Shown piece by piece: positions 28,479 through 37,988 of a stretch of 64,000 nt of DNA (positions are counted from its first letter, which is position 1; each line of letters starts with the position of its first letter). The stretch lies in NCBI RefSeq assembly GCF_003007735.2, contig NZ_PXNQ02000001.1, positions 434,001 through 498,000 on the forward strand, in the 5' to 3' direction. Under the pieces are notes generated by a model, which saw nothing but the letters and a program-made list of their open reading frames with translations, ran no database searches and was not told the origin of the DNA. The position numbers were made by a program, and so were the translations under genes. Origin of the DNA: Paracoccus methylarcula (lineage in GTDB: Bacteria > Pseudomonadota > Alphaproteobacteria > Rhodobacterales > Rhodobacteraceae).

Positions 28479-29651
28479 ATGATTTCGCATGTTCTGCCGA
28501 CCTATAACCGCGCCCCTCTTGCCTTCGAGCGGGGGGAAGGAAGCTGGGCCATCGCCACGGACGGAACCCGATATCTCGATCTTGGCGCCGGGATCGCGGT
28601 GAATGTGCTGGGTCATGCCAATCCCGATCTGGTGGCGGCGCTGACCGAACAGGCGGGGCGGATCTGGCATGTCTCGAATCTCTACCAGATCCCGGAACAG
28701 GAGAAACTGGCCGATCTGCTGGTCAAGAAAACCTTCGCCGATACGGTATTCTTCACCAATTCCGGCACCGAGGCGGCGGAACTGGCAATCAAGATGGTGC
28801 GCAAGTTCTGGGATCACCAGGGCGATCCCGAGCGCATCGAGATCCTGACCTTCGACGGCGCCTTCCATGGCCGCTCGACCGGGGCCATCGCGGCGGCCGG
28901 ATCGGACAAGATGGTCAAGGGTTTCGGCCCGCTCATGCCCGGTTTCCGGCAATTGCCCTGGGGCGATATCGAGGCGCTGAAAGCCGTCATCACCGATCGC
29001 ACCGCCGCAGTGTTGCTGGAGCCGATCCAGGGAGAGGGCGGCATCCGTCCGCTCGACGATGCGGAGCTACGTGAAATCCGGGCGCTCTGCGACAAGACCG
29101 GCACCCTGCTGGTGCTGGACGAGGTGCAATGCGGCATGGGTAGGACCGGGCGGCTCTTCGCGCATGAATATGCGGGAATCGCACCCGATATCATGATGGT
29201 GGCCAAGGGTATCGGCGGCGGCTTTCCCCTGGGCGCGGTGCTGGCCACCGAACAGGCGGCGGCGGGGATGGTCGCGGGCACGCATGGCTCGACCTATGGC
29301 GGCAACCCGCTGGCTTGCGCGGTCGGCGCGCGGGTGATGGAGATCGTCGCCGATGATACCTTCCTCGCCGAGGTGAACCGCAAGGCCGCCCTGTTCCGGC
29401 AAAAGCTGGAAGGGCTGATCGCTGCTCATCCCAACCTGTTCGAATCCGTGCGCGGGCAGGGGCTGATGCTGGGCCTGAAATGCAAATCCGCGCCCGCCGA
29501 TCTGGTCAGGGCGGGCTATGCCCAGCATATCCTGACCGTGCCTGCCGCTGATGATACGCTGCGCCTGCTGCCTCCGCTGAACATCTCGGACGAGGAGATC
29601 GCCGAAGCCGTGGCAAGGCTCGACAAGGCGGCGGAAAGTCTCGATGCCTGA
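28479..29651 (+). CDS. argD: Acetylornithine aminotransferase
   Basis: PLP enzyme of arginine synthesis (N-acetylornithine/2-oxoglutarate), 390 residues; the same enzyme may also serve lysine synthesis. PLP-lysine is in MMVAKGIGGGFPLGA, and VLDEVQCGMGRTG contacts the cofactor. The ATG at 28479 is preceded by GGGGAA; an ATG 21 bases upstream is less supported. It overlaps the GNAT gene by 8 bases and lies close to argF, forming an arginine operon. Confidence 0.95.
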   Translation: MISHVLPTYNRAPLAFERGEGSWAIATDGTRYLDLGAGIAVNVLGHANPDLVAALTEQAGRIWHVSNLYQIPEQEKLADLLVKKTFADTVFFTNSGTEAAELAIKMVRKFWDHQGDPERIEILTFDGAFHGRSTGAIAAAGSDKMVKGFGPLMPGFRQLPWGDIEALKAVITDRTAAVLLEPIQGEGGIRPLDDAELREIRALCDKTGTLLVLDEVQCGMGRTGRLFAHEYAGIAPDIMMVAKGIGGGFPLGAVLATEQAAAGMVAGTHGSTYGGNPLACAVGARVMEIVADDTFLAEVNRKAALFRQKLEGLIAAHPNLFESVRGQGLMLGLKCKSAPADLVRAGYAQHILTVPAADDTLRLLPPLNISDEEIAEAVARLDKAAESLDA

Positions 29652-30120
29652 TTATCACTTCAGGCCGGTAGATCGGGACGACCTGCCGATGCTGGCCGAA
29701 TGGCTGCGCGATCCGCTGGTCGCCGAATGGTGGCCGGTTCCGGATCATCAGCTCACCCTGGTGACCGAGGACCTGGATCGGGCCGTCATGCGGCAATTCA
29801 TTGCGCTGCATGGTGAAAAGCCTGTCGGCTATGCGCAATGCTACCCGGCCCATCATTGGCCCGCCCCGCATTTCCACGACCTGCCCCCGGATACCATCGC
29901 CATCGACGTCTTCGGCGCGCCCGAGGGCCGGGGTCATGGCGGTGCATGGCTGCGCGCACTCGGAGATCTGCTGCTGCGCGAAACCTCGCTGCTCGTGATC
30001 GACCCATCCCCGGACAATCGCCGCGCCATCCGCGCCTATGAAAAGGCCGGTTTCACAGGCGATACCGTCCGCCTCGATTCCGAGGGGCAGTCCGTGCGGA
30101 TCATGACCCGCCTACGATGA
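29644..30120 (+). CDS. GNAT family N-acetyltransferase (AAC(6')-like)
   Basis: A 158-residue acetyltransferase of the GNAT fold. The acetyl-CoA loop region is FGAPEGRGHGGAWLRALGD, and the C-terminal pattern DPSPDNRRAIRAYEKAGF is typical. The overall pattern (RPVDRDDLPMLAEWLRDPLV at the start) resembles the AacA4/RimJ-like groups; substrate unknown, and there is no evidence it acts on antibiotics. It begins inside the argD 3' end and stands between argD and argF. Confidence 0.85.
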   Translation: MPDYHFRPVDRDDLPMLAEWLRDPLVAEWWPVPDHQLTLVTEDLDRAVMRQFIALHGEKPVGYAQCYPAHHWPAPHFHDLPPDTIAIDVFGAPEGRGHGGAWLRALGDLLLRETSLLVIDPSPDNRRAIRAYEKAGFTGDTVRLDSEGQSVRIMTRLR

Positions 30121-30124
30121 CGCC

Positions 30125-30200
30125 CTTTCTTCTTCATGCAAATATCCCGGGGGAGCCACCGATACGGTGGCGGGGGCAGCGCCCCCTTGACCCCGCCGCC
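30125..30200 (-). repeat. GC-rich hairpin repeat with conserved tail, copy 3 (reverse orientation)
   Basis: On the minus strand the tail reads GGGATATTTGCATGAAGAAG. On the plus strand it is followed by the hairpins GCCACC-GATAC-GGTGGC and GGGGGC-A-GCGCCCCC. It lies between the GNAT gene and argF, with the tail pointing away from argF. Confidence 0.72.
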
Positions 30201-30241
30201 ACAAGCGGGCTTGCTGGCCCAAATCGCCGAAAGACATCCAG

Positions 30242-31168
30242 ATGAAACATTTTCTAGACATCCACGCGACCTCCAAGGACGAACTCCGCTCGATCATCGA
30301 CCAGGCGCATGCCATGAAAACCGCCAGAAACGGCCGCCCCAAGGGCACGCCCGATGACGAATTGCCGCTTGCGGGGCGTATGGTCGCGCTGATCTTCGAG
30401 AAACCCTCGACCCGTACCCGCGTCAGCTTCGATGTTGGTGTGAGGCAGATGGGCGGGCAGACCATGGTGCTGTCGGGCTCGGAAATGCAGCTCGGCCATG
30501 GCGAGACCATCGCCGACACGGCGCGGGTATTGTCGCGCTATGTCGATCTGATCATGATCCGCACCTTCGAAGAGGCGACGCTGCAGGAGATGGCCGAATA
30601 TGCCAGCGTGCCGGTCATCAACGGGCTGACCAACCGTACCCATCCCTGCCAGATCATGGCCGATGTGATGACATTCGAGGAACATCGCGGCCCGATCCGG
30701 GGCCGGAAAGTGGTCTGGGTGGGCGATGGCAACAATGTCTGCGCCAGCGTGATCCACGCCGCCGGGCAGTTCGGCTTCGATTTCACCTTCACCGGCCCGC
30801 CACCGCTGGACCCCGAGAACGAAGCCCTGGAATTCGCTCGGAAACAAGGGGTTGGCGTGACCATCGAGCGCAATCCCCACAAGGCGGTCGAGGGTGCCGA
30901 CCTGGTCTTTGCAGATACATGGGTCAGCATGCATGATCCGCAATCCGCCAGGGAGCGTCGCCATAACCAGTTGCGCGGCTACCAGGTGAACGAGGAATTG
31001 ATGGCGCGGGCCAAGCCCGACTCGCTGTTCATGCATTGCCTGCCCGCCCATCGCGAGGACGAGGTCACCAGCGCCGTCATGGACGGGCCGCATTCGGTGA
31101 TCTGGGACGAGGCCGAGAACCGGCTGCACGCGCAAAAGGCGGTGATGCGGCACTGCCTGGGGCTGTAG
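30242..31168 (+). CDS. argF: Ornithine carbamoyltransferase
   Basis: Makes citrulline from ornithine and carbamoyl phosphate, 308 residues. The carbamoyl-phosphate motif is [11 protein letters not shown], with [11 protein letters not shown] in the next conserved stretch, and the ornithine site includes [10 protein letters not shown]. The usual SMGDE loop reads SMHDPQ, a variation worth noting but outside the core catalytic residues. It is the third gene of argD-GNAT-argF. Confidence 0.96.
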   Translation: MKHFLDIHATSKDELRSIIDQAHAMKTARNGRPKGTPDDELPLAGRMVALIFEKPSTRTRVSFDVGVRQMGGQTMVLSGSEMQLGHGETIADTARVLSRYVDLIMIRTFEEATLQEMAEYASVPVINGLTNRTHPCQIMADVMTFEEHRGPIRGRKVVWVGDGNNVCASVIHAAGQFGFDFTFTGPPPLDPENEALEFARKQGVGVTIERNPHKAVEGADLVFADTWVSMHDPQSARERRHNQLRGYQVNEELMARAKPDSLFMHCLPAHREDEVTSAVMDGPHSVIWDEAENRLHAQKAVMRHCLGL

Positions 31169-31223
31169 GGCTGCCGCTTATCCCTGACGGTGACAGCAGG
31201 CGCAGGCTGTATTGCTAGGGCGC

Positions 31224-31258
31224 GGGGGGCAGGCAGCCCCCCGACAGTCGCGGGATGC
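31224..31258. repeat. GC-rich hairpin repeat, copy 4 (degenerate)
   Basis: Stem GGGGGGC / GCCCCCC with loop AGGCA, followed by GACAGTCGCGGGATGCAATAA, a weaker form of the family tail. It lies between the converging 3' ends of argF and pckA, where it may terminate both. Confidence 0.55.
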
Positions 31259-31269
31259 AATAAGGGCGG

Positions 31270-32865
31270 TTACCCGATTGCAGCGGCGCGAACCTCATCA
31301 TCGATACCCGGCAGATATTGCGCGAAATTGTCGCTGAACATCTGCACCAGCTTCCGGGCCTGCATGTCATAGGCTTCCGGGCTGTCCCAGGTCTTGCGCG
31401 GATCGAGCAGCACATCCGAGACATTCGGCACGCTGACCGGAACCTCGAAGCCGAAATTCGGATCGCGTCGGAACTCGGCATCGTTCAGGCTGCCATCCAG
31501 TGCGGCGGCCAGCAGGGCGCGGGTCGCCTGGATGGGCATGCGCGAGCCGGTGCCGAAAGCCCCGCCGGTCCAGCCGGTATTGACCAACCAGCAGCTTGAA
31601 CCATGCTTGGCGATCTTTTCCTGCAGCAGCTTGCCATAGACCTCGGGGCGGCGCGGCATGAAGGGTGCGCCGAAGCAGGTCGAGAAGGTCGGGATCGGTT
31701 CCTTCACACCGACCTCGGTGCCCGGCGTTTTCGAGGTGAAGCCCGAGAGGAAGTGATACATCGCCTGCGCCGGAGTCAGGCGGGCGATGGGGGGCAGCAC
31801 GCCGAAGGCATCGCAGGTCAGCATGATGATATTCTTCGGATGCCCGCCGAGGCTGGTTTCCGAGGCGTTCGAGATCGCGTCTAGCGGATAGGCGCAGCGC
31901 ATGTTGTCTGTGATCGAGTTGTCCTCGAAATCCAGCTCCAGGCTGTCCTCGTCATAGACCATGTTCTCGATCACGGTGCCGAAGCGCGATGTGGTGGCGT
32001 AGATCTCGGGCTCGGCCTTGGGTGACAGGCTGATGGTCTTGGCATAGCAGCCGCCCTCGAAATTGAAGATGCCGCGATCGGACCAGCCATGCTCGTCATC
32101 GCCGATCAGCACGCGCGAAGGATCGGCCGAAAGCGTCGTCTTGCCGGTGCCAGAAAGGCCGAAGAAGACGGCACTGTCATCGGGATTGCCGGGGGCGTGG
32201 TTGGCGCTGCAATGCATCGCCATGATATTCTTGGCCGGCAGGAAGTAGTTGAGCAGCGTGAAGACGGATTTCTTGTTCTCACCCGCATAGGCCGAGTTGC
32301 CGATCAGGATCAGCTTCTTCTCGAAATTCAGCGCGATCACCGTTTCGCTGCGGCAGCCGTGACGTTCGGGATCGGCCTTGAAGCTGGGGCAGTTGATGAT
32401 GGTGAACTCGGGGGTGAAACCGGCCAGTTCCCCGGCTTCGGGACGGCGGAGCATGTGGCGGATGAAAAGGCCGTGCCAGGCCAGTTCGGTCACGACCCGG
32501 ACATCCAGCCGCTCCTCGGGATCGGCGCCGCCGAAGAGATCCTGCACGAAATAGTCGCGCCCCTTCATATGGGCTAGCATGTCGGCATGCAGCCGGTCGA
32601 AGGCGTCGGGCGTCATCGGCTTGTTGTTTTCCCACCAGATCGAGTCTTCGACGGCGGGCGTGCGGACGACGAACTTGTCCTTGGGGGAGCGGCCAGTATG
32701 CGCGCCGGTCGTGACGAGGAAGGTGCCGCCAAGGCCGATCCTGCCCTCGTCACGGGCAACGGCCTCGGTCATCAGGGCAGGTTCCAGCAGGTTGTAATAA
32801 ACCCGGCCGAGTCCTTCGATTCCCTGATCCTCCAACCGGCAATTCGGGTTTACGCGCGTGGTCAT
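31270..32865 (-). CDS. pckA: Phosphoenolpyruvate carboxykinase (ATP)
   Basis: Gluconeogenic enzyme that makes phosphoenolpyruvate from oxaloacetate and ATP; 531 residues. It has the P-loop motif [14 protein letters not shown] and the metal-binding motif IGDDEHGW that follows, with RSPKDKF at the substrate-binding end. The start is preceded by AGGAGC. The gene is divergent from hprK with 196 bases between the starts; in most related genomes the two-component genes chvI and chvG lie in that interval, but not here. Confidence 0.97.
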   Translation of the reverse strand: MTTRVNPNCRLEDQGIEGLGRVYYNLLEPALMTEAVARDEGRIGLGGTFLVTTGAHTGRSPKDKFVVRTPAVEDSIWWENNKPMTPDAFDRLHADMLAHMKGRDYFVQDLFGGADPEERLDVRVVTELAWHGLFIRHMLRRPEAGELAGFTPEFTIINCPSFKADPERHGCRSETVIALNFEKKLILIGNSAYAGENKKSVFTLLNYFLPAKNIMAMHCSANHAPGNPDDSAVFFGLSGTGKTTLSADPSRVLIGDDEHGWSDRGIFNFEGGCYAKTISLSPKAEPEIYATTSRFGTVIENMVYDEDSLELDFEDNSITDNMRCAYPLDAISNASETSLGGHPKNIIMLTCDAFGVLPPIARLTPAQAMYHFLSGFTSKTPGTEVGVKEPIPTFSTCFGAPFMPRRPEVYGKLLQEKIAKHGSSCWLVNTGWTGGAFGTGSRMPIQATRALLAAALDGSLNDAEFRRDPNFGFEVPVSVPNVSDVLLDPRKTWDSPEAYDMQARKLVQMFSDNFAQYLPGIDDEVRAAAIG

Positions 32866-33061
32866 GTGATATTGCTCCTGACTTACTGGGCGCCTGCAAA
32901 GGAATGTGACGCAGTAAGTCGGGCCTATAGCACAGGGTTCCCGTTAAAAAAGAAGCTAGCGATCCTAGTTAGCGCAAACTTCATATGTTAACGCCATCAA
33001 GCGGCTTGCGGAATGGTGAAAGCTGGAAAAGCTGGCAAGCTCGCCCATGATCGGAGGCAAA

Positions 33062-33484
33062 GTGATTCGGACCGAGCAGCTACATGGGACCACGGTCGCG
33101 CTGGACGGCAAGGGGCTGTTGATCCTCGGGCCGTCCGGTTCGGGAAAATCCACCCTTGCGCTGCAACTCATGGCAGTGGGGGCCGGGCTGGTCAGCGACG
33201 ACCGGACCGTTCTGCAACGGGAAGGGGACAGGATCATCGCCGCGGCCCCTTCCACCCTGTCCGGCCGGATCGAGGCGCGGGGCCTGGGCATCCTGCACGC
33301 GAAGGCGGCAGGACCGGTGGCACTGTCGCTGGTGGTGGATCTGGGGCAGGGCGAGGATATGCGGCTGCCGCCTCATCGGTATCGCGAGTTGCTGGGAATC
33401 CGGTTGCCACTTGCACTGGGCCCTTATCGACCGCATCTTTATGCTGCATTGCGGCAGTATCTGCTGGCCGGACGCGCCGATTAG
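33062..33484 (+). CDS. hprK: HPr kinase/phosphorylase, short alphaproteobacterial form
   Basis: Phosphorylates HPr on its regulatory serine; this is the short form, which lacks the N-terminal domain of the Gram-positive enzymes. 140 residues, with the P-loop GPSGSGKST (23-31) and VSDDRTVLQ. The GTG at 33062 was chosen because GGAGG precedes it by 4 bases; an ATG at 33047 lies before that site. It heads hprK-rapZ-EIIA-HPr. Confidence 0.92.
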   Translation: MIRTEQLHGTTVALDGKGLLILGPSGSGKSTLALQLMAVGAGLVSDDRTVLQREGDRIIAAAPSTLSGRIEARGLGILHAKAAGPVALSLVVDLGQGEDMRLPPHRYRELLGIRLPLALGPYRPHLYAALRQYLLAGRAD

Positions 33485-33510
33485 CAGCAAGCGGAAGGAG
33501 ACCGGATCGC

Positions 33511-34500
33511 ATGGCCGAAAACCGGATGGCTCGCGAGGGTGACCGAAACGATCTCGACCCGAGGGCGATGCAGCGCGTCGTCCTGGTGACGGGCCCGTCC
33601 GGTGCGGGACGTTCGACGGCCATCAATGTGCTGGAGGACCTGGGCTTCGAGGCAATCGACAACCTGCCCCTGTCGCTGGTCCCGCGCCTGCTGGACGGGC
33701 CGTCGCGTCCGGGTCCGCTGGCCCTGGGGCTGGATGTGCGCAACCGGGATTTCTCGGCGACGAACGTGATCGAATTGATCGACCGCCTGACCCGCGATCC
33801 GCTTTATGCGCCCGAGGTGCTGTATCTTGACTGCGCGCCCGACACCTTGCTGCGCCGATATAACGAGACGCGGCGCAGGCATCCGCTGGCCCCTGACGGA
33901 TCGCCGCTGATGGGGGTGACAAGCGAAATCGACCTTCTTGCACCGATCAAGGGGCGGGCGGATGTGCTGGTGGATACGACGGAATTGTCGCCCCATGACC
34001 TAAAGGCCGAGCTTGCGCGCTGGTTCGATACCCGGCCCGACCGGCGATTGAGCGTGTCGGTTCATTCATTTTCCTACAAGCGGGGCGTTCCGCGCGGCCT
34101 CGACCTGATGTTCGACTGCCGGTTCCTGGCCAATCCGCATTGGGAGAAGGGCTTGCGTGAACTGAACGGAACACAGGCCGAGGTCCAGGACTTCGTCTGT
34201 GGTGATTCGCGCTACGGGGAATTCTTTTCGCGGATTCGAGATCTGATTCTTTTTCTGCTGCCGGCGCATCTCGAGGAAGGCAAGACTCATCTGGCAATCG
34301 GCTTCGGGTGTACCGGAGGGCAACACCGTTCGGTTACTTTGGTTGAAAAAATGGCAGTAGCGCTTGCAGATGCGGGATGGCCGGTGTCAATAAGGCATAG
34401 GGAACTCGAACGCCGCATGACGGTGCCCTCGGCTATTGGCGATGATTTGCCTGTCGGCAAGGCAGGGCAGGCGTCCACTAACCCGGGGAACGCGTCGTGA
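33511..34500 (+). CDS. rapZ: RNase adapter protein RapZ
   Basis: Nucleotide-binding protein that in E. coli steers RNase E to the glmZ small RNA and controls cell-wall amino-sugar synthesis. 329 residues. The P-loop is GPSGAGRST (28-36), and the C-terminal domain has the highly conserved CTGGQHRSV segment. The family context (hprK upstream, EIIA and HPr downstream) is standard in Alphaproteobacteria. The target here is not known. GGAAGGAG precedes the ATG by about 11 bases. Confidence 0.95.
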   Translation: MAENRMAREGDRNDLDPRAMQRVVLVTGPSGAGRSTAINVLEDLGFEAIDNLPLSLVPRLLDGPSRPGPLALGLDVRNRDFSATNVIELIDRLTRDPLYAPEVLYLDCAPDTLLRRYNETRRRHPLAPDGSPLMGVTSEIDLLAPIKGRADVLVDTTELSPHDLKAELARWFDTRPDRRLSVSVHSFSYKRGVPRGLDLMFDCRFLANPHWEKGLRELNGTQAEVQDFVCGDSRYGEFFSRIRDLILFLLPAHLEEGKTHLAIGFGCTGGQHRSVTLVEKMAVALADAGWPVSIRHRELERRMTVPSAIGDDLPVGKAGQASTNPGNAS

Positions 34501-34528
34501 TGCATGGCTTTAGTACTGGTGGAACGCG

Positions 34529-34951
34529 TTGATCGGAATTGTCATCGTCGCACATGGCGGACTTGCACGGGAATATCTGTCTGCGGTCGAGCATGTCGTG
34601 GGGCCGCAAAGCGGCATCGCCGCTGTCTCGATCGAGGACGATCACGACCGGGCGGTGAAGACGGCCGAGATCCAGGCCGCCGCGAATGCCGTCGATCACG
34701 GCGATGGCGTGGTGGTGGTGACGGATCTGTTCGGCGGGTCGCCCTCGAACCTGTCGGTGCCCGCCTGCGCGATGCGGAACCGCACGATCCTGTATGGCGC
34801 CAATCTGCCGATGCTGGTCAAGCTGGCCAAGTCGCGGCATCTGCCGGTGTCCGACGCGGTGGCCTTTGCCAAGGAGGCGGGGCGCAAATACATCAATTCC
34901 TACAACGTTCCGATCGAGGCCGTCCTCAATACGGGAACCCATGCGAGATGA
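34529..34951 (+). CDS. PTS EIIA component (mannose/nitrogen-related type)
   Basis: A 140-residue EIIA of the mannose family that takes phosphate from HPr and acts as a regulator, since no sugar permease is linked. The phosphorylated His is His9 in VIVAHGGLA; DLFGGSPSN is conserved. It starts with TTG at 34529 and ends overlapping the HPr start (ATGA). Confidence 0.92.
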   Translation: MIGIVIVAHGGLAREYLSAVEHVVGPQSGIAAVSIEDDHDRAVKTAEIQAAANAVDHGDGVVVVTDLFGGSPSNLSVPACAMRNRTILYGANLPMLVKLAKSRHLPVSDAVAFAKEAGRKYINSYNVPIEAVLNTGTHAR

Positions 34952-35226
34952 GTTCTTCCGTCACCCGTGACCTTTCCATCATCAACGTCAAGGGCCTGCA
35001 TGCACGGGCCAGCGCGAAATTCGTCGATGTGGTCGAGCGTTTCGACGCGCAGGCGACGGTCGAAAAGGACGGGATGAGCGTGTCGGGCGATTCGATCATG
35101 GGATTGCTGATGCTGACCGCTCCACGCGGCAGCGAGATCACCGTGACGACGACCGGGCCCGACGCGGCGGCGCTGGCCGATGCGCTCGAGGAACTGGTGG
35201 CCGATTATTTCGGCGAAGGCATGTAG
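34948..35226 (+). CDS. ptsH: HPr phosphocarrier protein
   Basis: Phosphocarrier of 92 residues. The phosphorylated His is His18 in GLHARASAKF, and the regulatory serine for HprK is Ser49 in GDSIMGLLML. It is coupled to the EIIA gene by ATGA. With hprK, rapZ and EIIA it forms the regulatory PTS of Alphaproteobacteria; enzyme I is not in the window. Confidence 0.95.
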   Translation: MSSSVTRDLSIINVKGLHARASAKFVDVVERFDAQATVEKDGMSVSGDSIMGLLMLTAPRGSEITVTTTGPDAAALADALEELVADYFGEGM

Positions 35227-35238
35227 GGCGGCAGTGAA

Positions 35239-35856
35239 TTGGCCGACCGCAAGAGCTATCATCACGGAAATCTGCGTCAGGCGCTGGTCGAGGCGACCGC
35301 CGCGCTGATCGAGGAACTTGGCCCGCAGGCATTCACCATGTCCGAGGCAGCGCGCCGGGCAGGGGTTTCCCCGGCGGCGCCATACCGGCATTTCAAGGGG
35401 CGCGACGACCTGATCGAAGAGGTAGCGCGTCTCGGCTTTCTCGAATTCACCGAAAGGCTGGATGCAGCCTTCGACGACGGCCACCCCCGGACCCTGACCG
35501 CGTTCCTGCGGATGGGTCAGGCTTACCTGGACTTTGCGCGGGAACGGCCCGGTTATTACATGGCGATGTTCGAATCGGGGATCTCGATTGCCGGGAATGC
35601 CGAATTGTCGCAGGCATCCGAGAAGGCGCAGGGGGTTCTGTTGCACGCGGCAAAGGCCTTGGCCAGCCGCTTGCCCGAGAACCAGCGCCCGCCTGCCCGG
35701 ATGGTCGCCAATCATATCTGGGCAATGAGCCATGGCGTGGTCGAATTGTTCTCGCGCGGCAGACCGGGCAGGCGGGCGCCGGTCGAACCGGCAGAAATGC
35801 TGGAAAGCGGCGTGATCATCTATCTGCGCGGGTTGGGGCTGATTCCCGACGATTGA
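35239..35856 (+). CDS. TetR family transcriptional regulator
   Basis: A 205-residue repressor of the TetR family with the helix-turn-helix near 20-55 (MSEAARRAGVSPAAPYRHFKGRDDL) and a C-terminal ligand/dimer domain of the WHG type. It begins with TTG at 35239. It follows the HPr gene by only 12 bases but may be a separate unit. Ligand and targets unknown. Confidence 0.87.
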   Translation: MADRKSYHHGNLRQALVEATAALIEELGPQAFTMSEAARRAGVSPAAPYRHFKGRDDLIEEVARLGFLEFTERLDAAFDDGHPRTLTAFLRMGQAYLDFARERPGYYMAMFESGISIAGNAELSQASEKAQGVLLHAAKALASRLPENQRPPARMVANHIWAMSHGVVELFSRGRPGRRAPVEPAEMLESGVIIYLRGLGLIPDD

Positions 35857-35980
35857 CCGGTGATCCGGCGGCAGATGGTGGCTCGATGTGCGCGAGCCGA
35901 AAGCCCGGCTCGAACTGCCGCGGAAATGCCCGCCAAATCACTGTCTCGGCTTGCCCGGAATAAAAATCCGCAGATACCTC

Positions 35981-36009
35981 TTGACGCGGAGATTGCCGAG
36001 CCCATCTAT
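35981..36009 (+). promoter_or_regulatory. Possible sigma-70 promoter of the DUF2852 gene
   Basis: TTGACG at 35981-35986 and ATCTAT at 36004-36009, 17 bases apart, about 40 bases before the start at 36049. The AT-rich stretch that follows (GTGATTAACATTAAC) stands out in this GC-rich sequence. Confidence 0.45.
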
Positions 36010-36048
36010 GTAAATGTGATTAACATTAACATGAGGGGATCACGGAAA

Positions 36049-36453
36049 ATGCACAGTGCCTCGCACAGCTTGCCAAACTATCACATGCCGCGAAATGCGG
36101 GTCCGGGGCCTATCGGACGGGCACGCGACTGGCTGGACGAACGCGGCAAGGCCGCATGGCTCATCGCCATGATCCTGGGCTTTGTCGTCTTCTGGCCGAT
36201 TGGCCTCGCCCTTCTCGCCTATATGATCTGGAGTAAACGTATGTTCGGATGCAACAAGCGCAGTCACGCTTCCCGCTATCACGCGGTGCCGACCGGAAAC
36301 TCGGCTTTCGACGCCTATCGCGAGGAAACGCTGAAGCGGCTGGAGGACGAACACGGCGAGTTCATGGACTTCCTGCAGAAACTGCGCGAAGCCAAGGACA
36401 AGGCGGAGTTCGACCAGTTCATGGAGCAGCGCGACACCAAGGCCGATCACTGA
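36049..36453 (+). CDS. DUF2852 membrane protein
   Basis: A 134-residue protein with one membrane segment (AAWLIAMILGFVVFWPIGLALLAYMIW) and a C-terminal charged helical tail (EETLKRLEDEHGEFMDFLQKLREAKDKAEF) of the DUF2852 family, found in Alphaproteobacteria and of unknown function. I chose the ATG at 36049, preceded at 10 bases by GAGGGG; an ATG at 36031 has no ribosome site. Confidence 0.87.
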   Translation: MHSASHSLPNYHMPRNAGPGPIGRARDWLDERGKAAWLIAMILGFVVFWPIGLALLAYMIWSKRMFGCNKRSHASRYHAVPTGNSAFDAYREETLKRLEDEHGEFMDFLQKLREAKDKAEFDQFMEQRDTKADH

Positions 36454-36468
36454 TCGGGACAGATGAAC

Positions 36469-36493
36469 GGGGCCGGGACGACCGGCCCCTTCG
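36469..36493. terminator. Terminator between DUF2852 and choline sulfatase genes
   Basis: Perfect 8-bp stem GGGGCCGG / CCGGCCCC with loop GACGA, followed by TTCGCTT on the plus strand. The two flanking genes converge on it. Confidence 0.7.
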
Positions 36494-36494
36494 C

Positions 36495-37988
36495 TTATTC
36501 ACCGCGCGGAAATCTCTGGTTCTCTTCGAGAACGTTCAGGTCCATGTGGTTGCGCATGTAACGCTCTGACGCCTGCATGAGCGGCTGGTAATCCCACGGG
36601 TAATAGGATCCGTTCCGCAATGCCTCGTAGACGATCCAGCGGCGGGCTTGCGATTGGCGCACTTCGGCGTCATAGGCGCCCAGATCCCAACGCTGACCTG
36701 CCATGTCCCGCAAACGCTCCAGCGTATCGGCCTGGTCCGCATCGCCGGCCAGGTTGCGCCGCTCATCCGGGTCGGTGTCCAGATCGAACAGCATCTCGGG
36801 ATCGGCGTCACAGGCGATATATTTCCACCGCCCGTCACGGATCGCGACCAGTGGAGTGATACTGCCTTCCGCGGCATATTCCATCGGCACCGGCCCGCGA
36901 CTGGCCCCGCCATCGGCCAGCGATACGCCGTCGGTCCATGGCGCGATCTCGTCCATCGGCAAACCCGCAAGGTCGCAGAGCGTCGGCAGGACATCGATGG
37001 TGCTGACAGGCTGATCGACCCGCCCCGGCGCCATGGAAGGGGCCGAGATCATCAGCGGCACCCGCGCCGAGCCTTCGTAGAAGCTCATCTTGAACCACAA
37101 GCCACGCTCGCCCAGCATGTCGCCGTGGTCGGACACGAACAGGATGATCGCTTCCTGCCCGGTGGTCTCCATCACGTCCATGATCTCGCCGATCTTGTCG
37201 TCGATATAGCTGATATTGGCGAAATATCCCCGCCGTGCGCGGCGGATGTGATCCTCGGTGATGTCGAAGGCCCGCCAGTCCGACGCATCCATCAGCCGCT
37301 GCGAATGCGGGTCCTGATCCTCGTATGCGACAGCCTCGGGCGGGGTCAGCTCGGGCGCGTCCTCATAGAGATCCCAGTATTTGCGCCGCGCGACATAGGG
37401 ATCATGCGGATGGGTGAAGCTGACCGTCAGGCACCAGGGCCGCTCGTCCCCGCCGCGCGCCAGATCATACAGTTTCCGGCAGGCGTTATAGGCAACCTCG
37501 TCGTCATATTCGAGCTGGTTGCTGATCTCGCCCACGCCCGCGCCCGTGACCGAGCCGAGATTGTGATACCACCAGTCGATCCGCTCGCCCGGCTTGCGAT
37601 AATCCGGCGTCCAGCCGAAATCGGCGGGATAGATGTCGGTCGTCAACCGTTCCTCGAAACCATGCAACTGGTCCGGGCCGACGAAATGCATCTTGCCCGA
37701 CAGGCAGGTCTGATAACCCGCCCGGCGGAGGTGATGCGCATAGGTCGGGATGTCCGAGGCGAACTCGGCCGCATTGTCATAGACCCGCGTGCGCCGGGGC
37801 AATTGCCCCGACATGAAGCTGGCGCGACCGGGCGCGCAAAGCGGGCTGCCAGTATAGGTATTGGCAAAACGCGTCGAACGCTCCGCCAGCCGCCGCAGAT
37901 TTGGAGTATGCAGGAAAGGGGCGGGGCCGTCGGGGAACAAGACCCCCGACAGCTGATCCGCCATCAGGATCAGGATATTCGGTTTCAC
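36495..37988 (-). CDS. betC: Choline sulfatase
   Basis: Hydrolyses choline-O-sulfate to choline, feeding glycine betaine synthesis. Sulfatase of 497 residues; the Cys that becomes formylglycine is Cys51 in SPLCAPGRASFMSG (CXPXR), and metal-binding Asp residues are in LMADQLSG near the start and in FVSDHGDMLGERGLW. The GTG start at 37988 overlaps the choX stop. Choline from sulfate esters and free choline uptake are therefore made together. Confidence 0.94.
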   Translation of the reverse strand: MKPNILILMADQLSGVLFPDGPAPFLHTPNLRRLAERSTRFANTYTGSPLCAPGRASFMSGQLPRRTRVYDNAAEFASDIPTYAHHLRRAGYQTCLSGKMHFVGPDQLHGFEERLTTDIYPADFGWTPDYRKPGERIDWWYHNLGSVTGAGVGEISNQLEYDDEVAYNACRKLYDLARGGDERPWCLTVSFTHPHDPYVARRKYWDLYEDAPELTPPEAVAYEDQDPHSQRLMDASDWRAFDITEDHIRRARRGYFANISYIDDKIGEIMDVMETTGQEAIILFVSDHGDMLGERGLWFKMSFYEGSARVPLMISAPSMAPGRVDQPVSTIDVLPTLCDLAGLPMDEIAPWTDGVSLADGGASRGPVPMEYAAEGSITPLVAIRDGRWKYIACDADPEMLFDLDTDPDERRNLAGDADQADTLERLRDMAGQRWDLGAYDAEVRQSQARRWIVYEALRNGSYYPWDYQPLMQASERYMRNHMDLNVLEENQRFPRGE

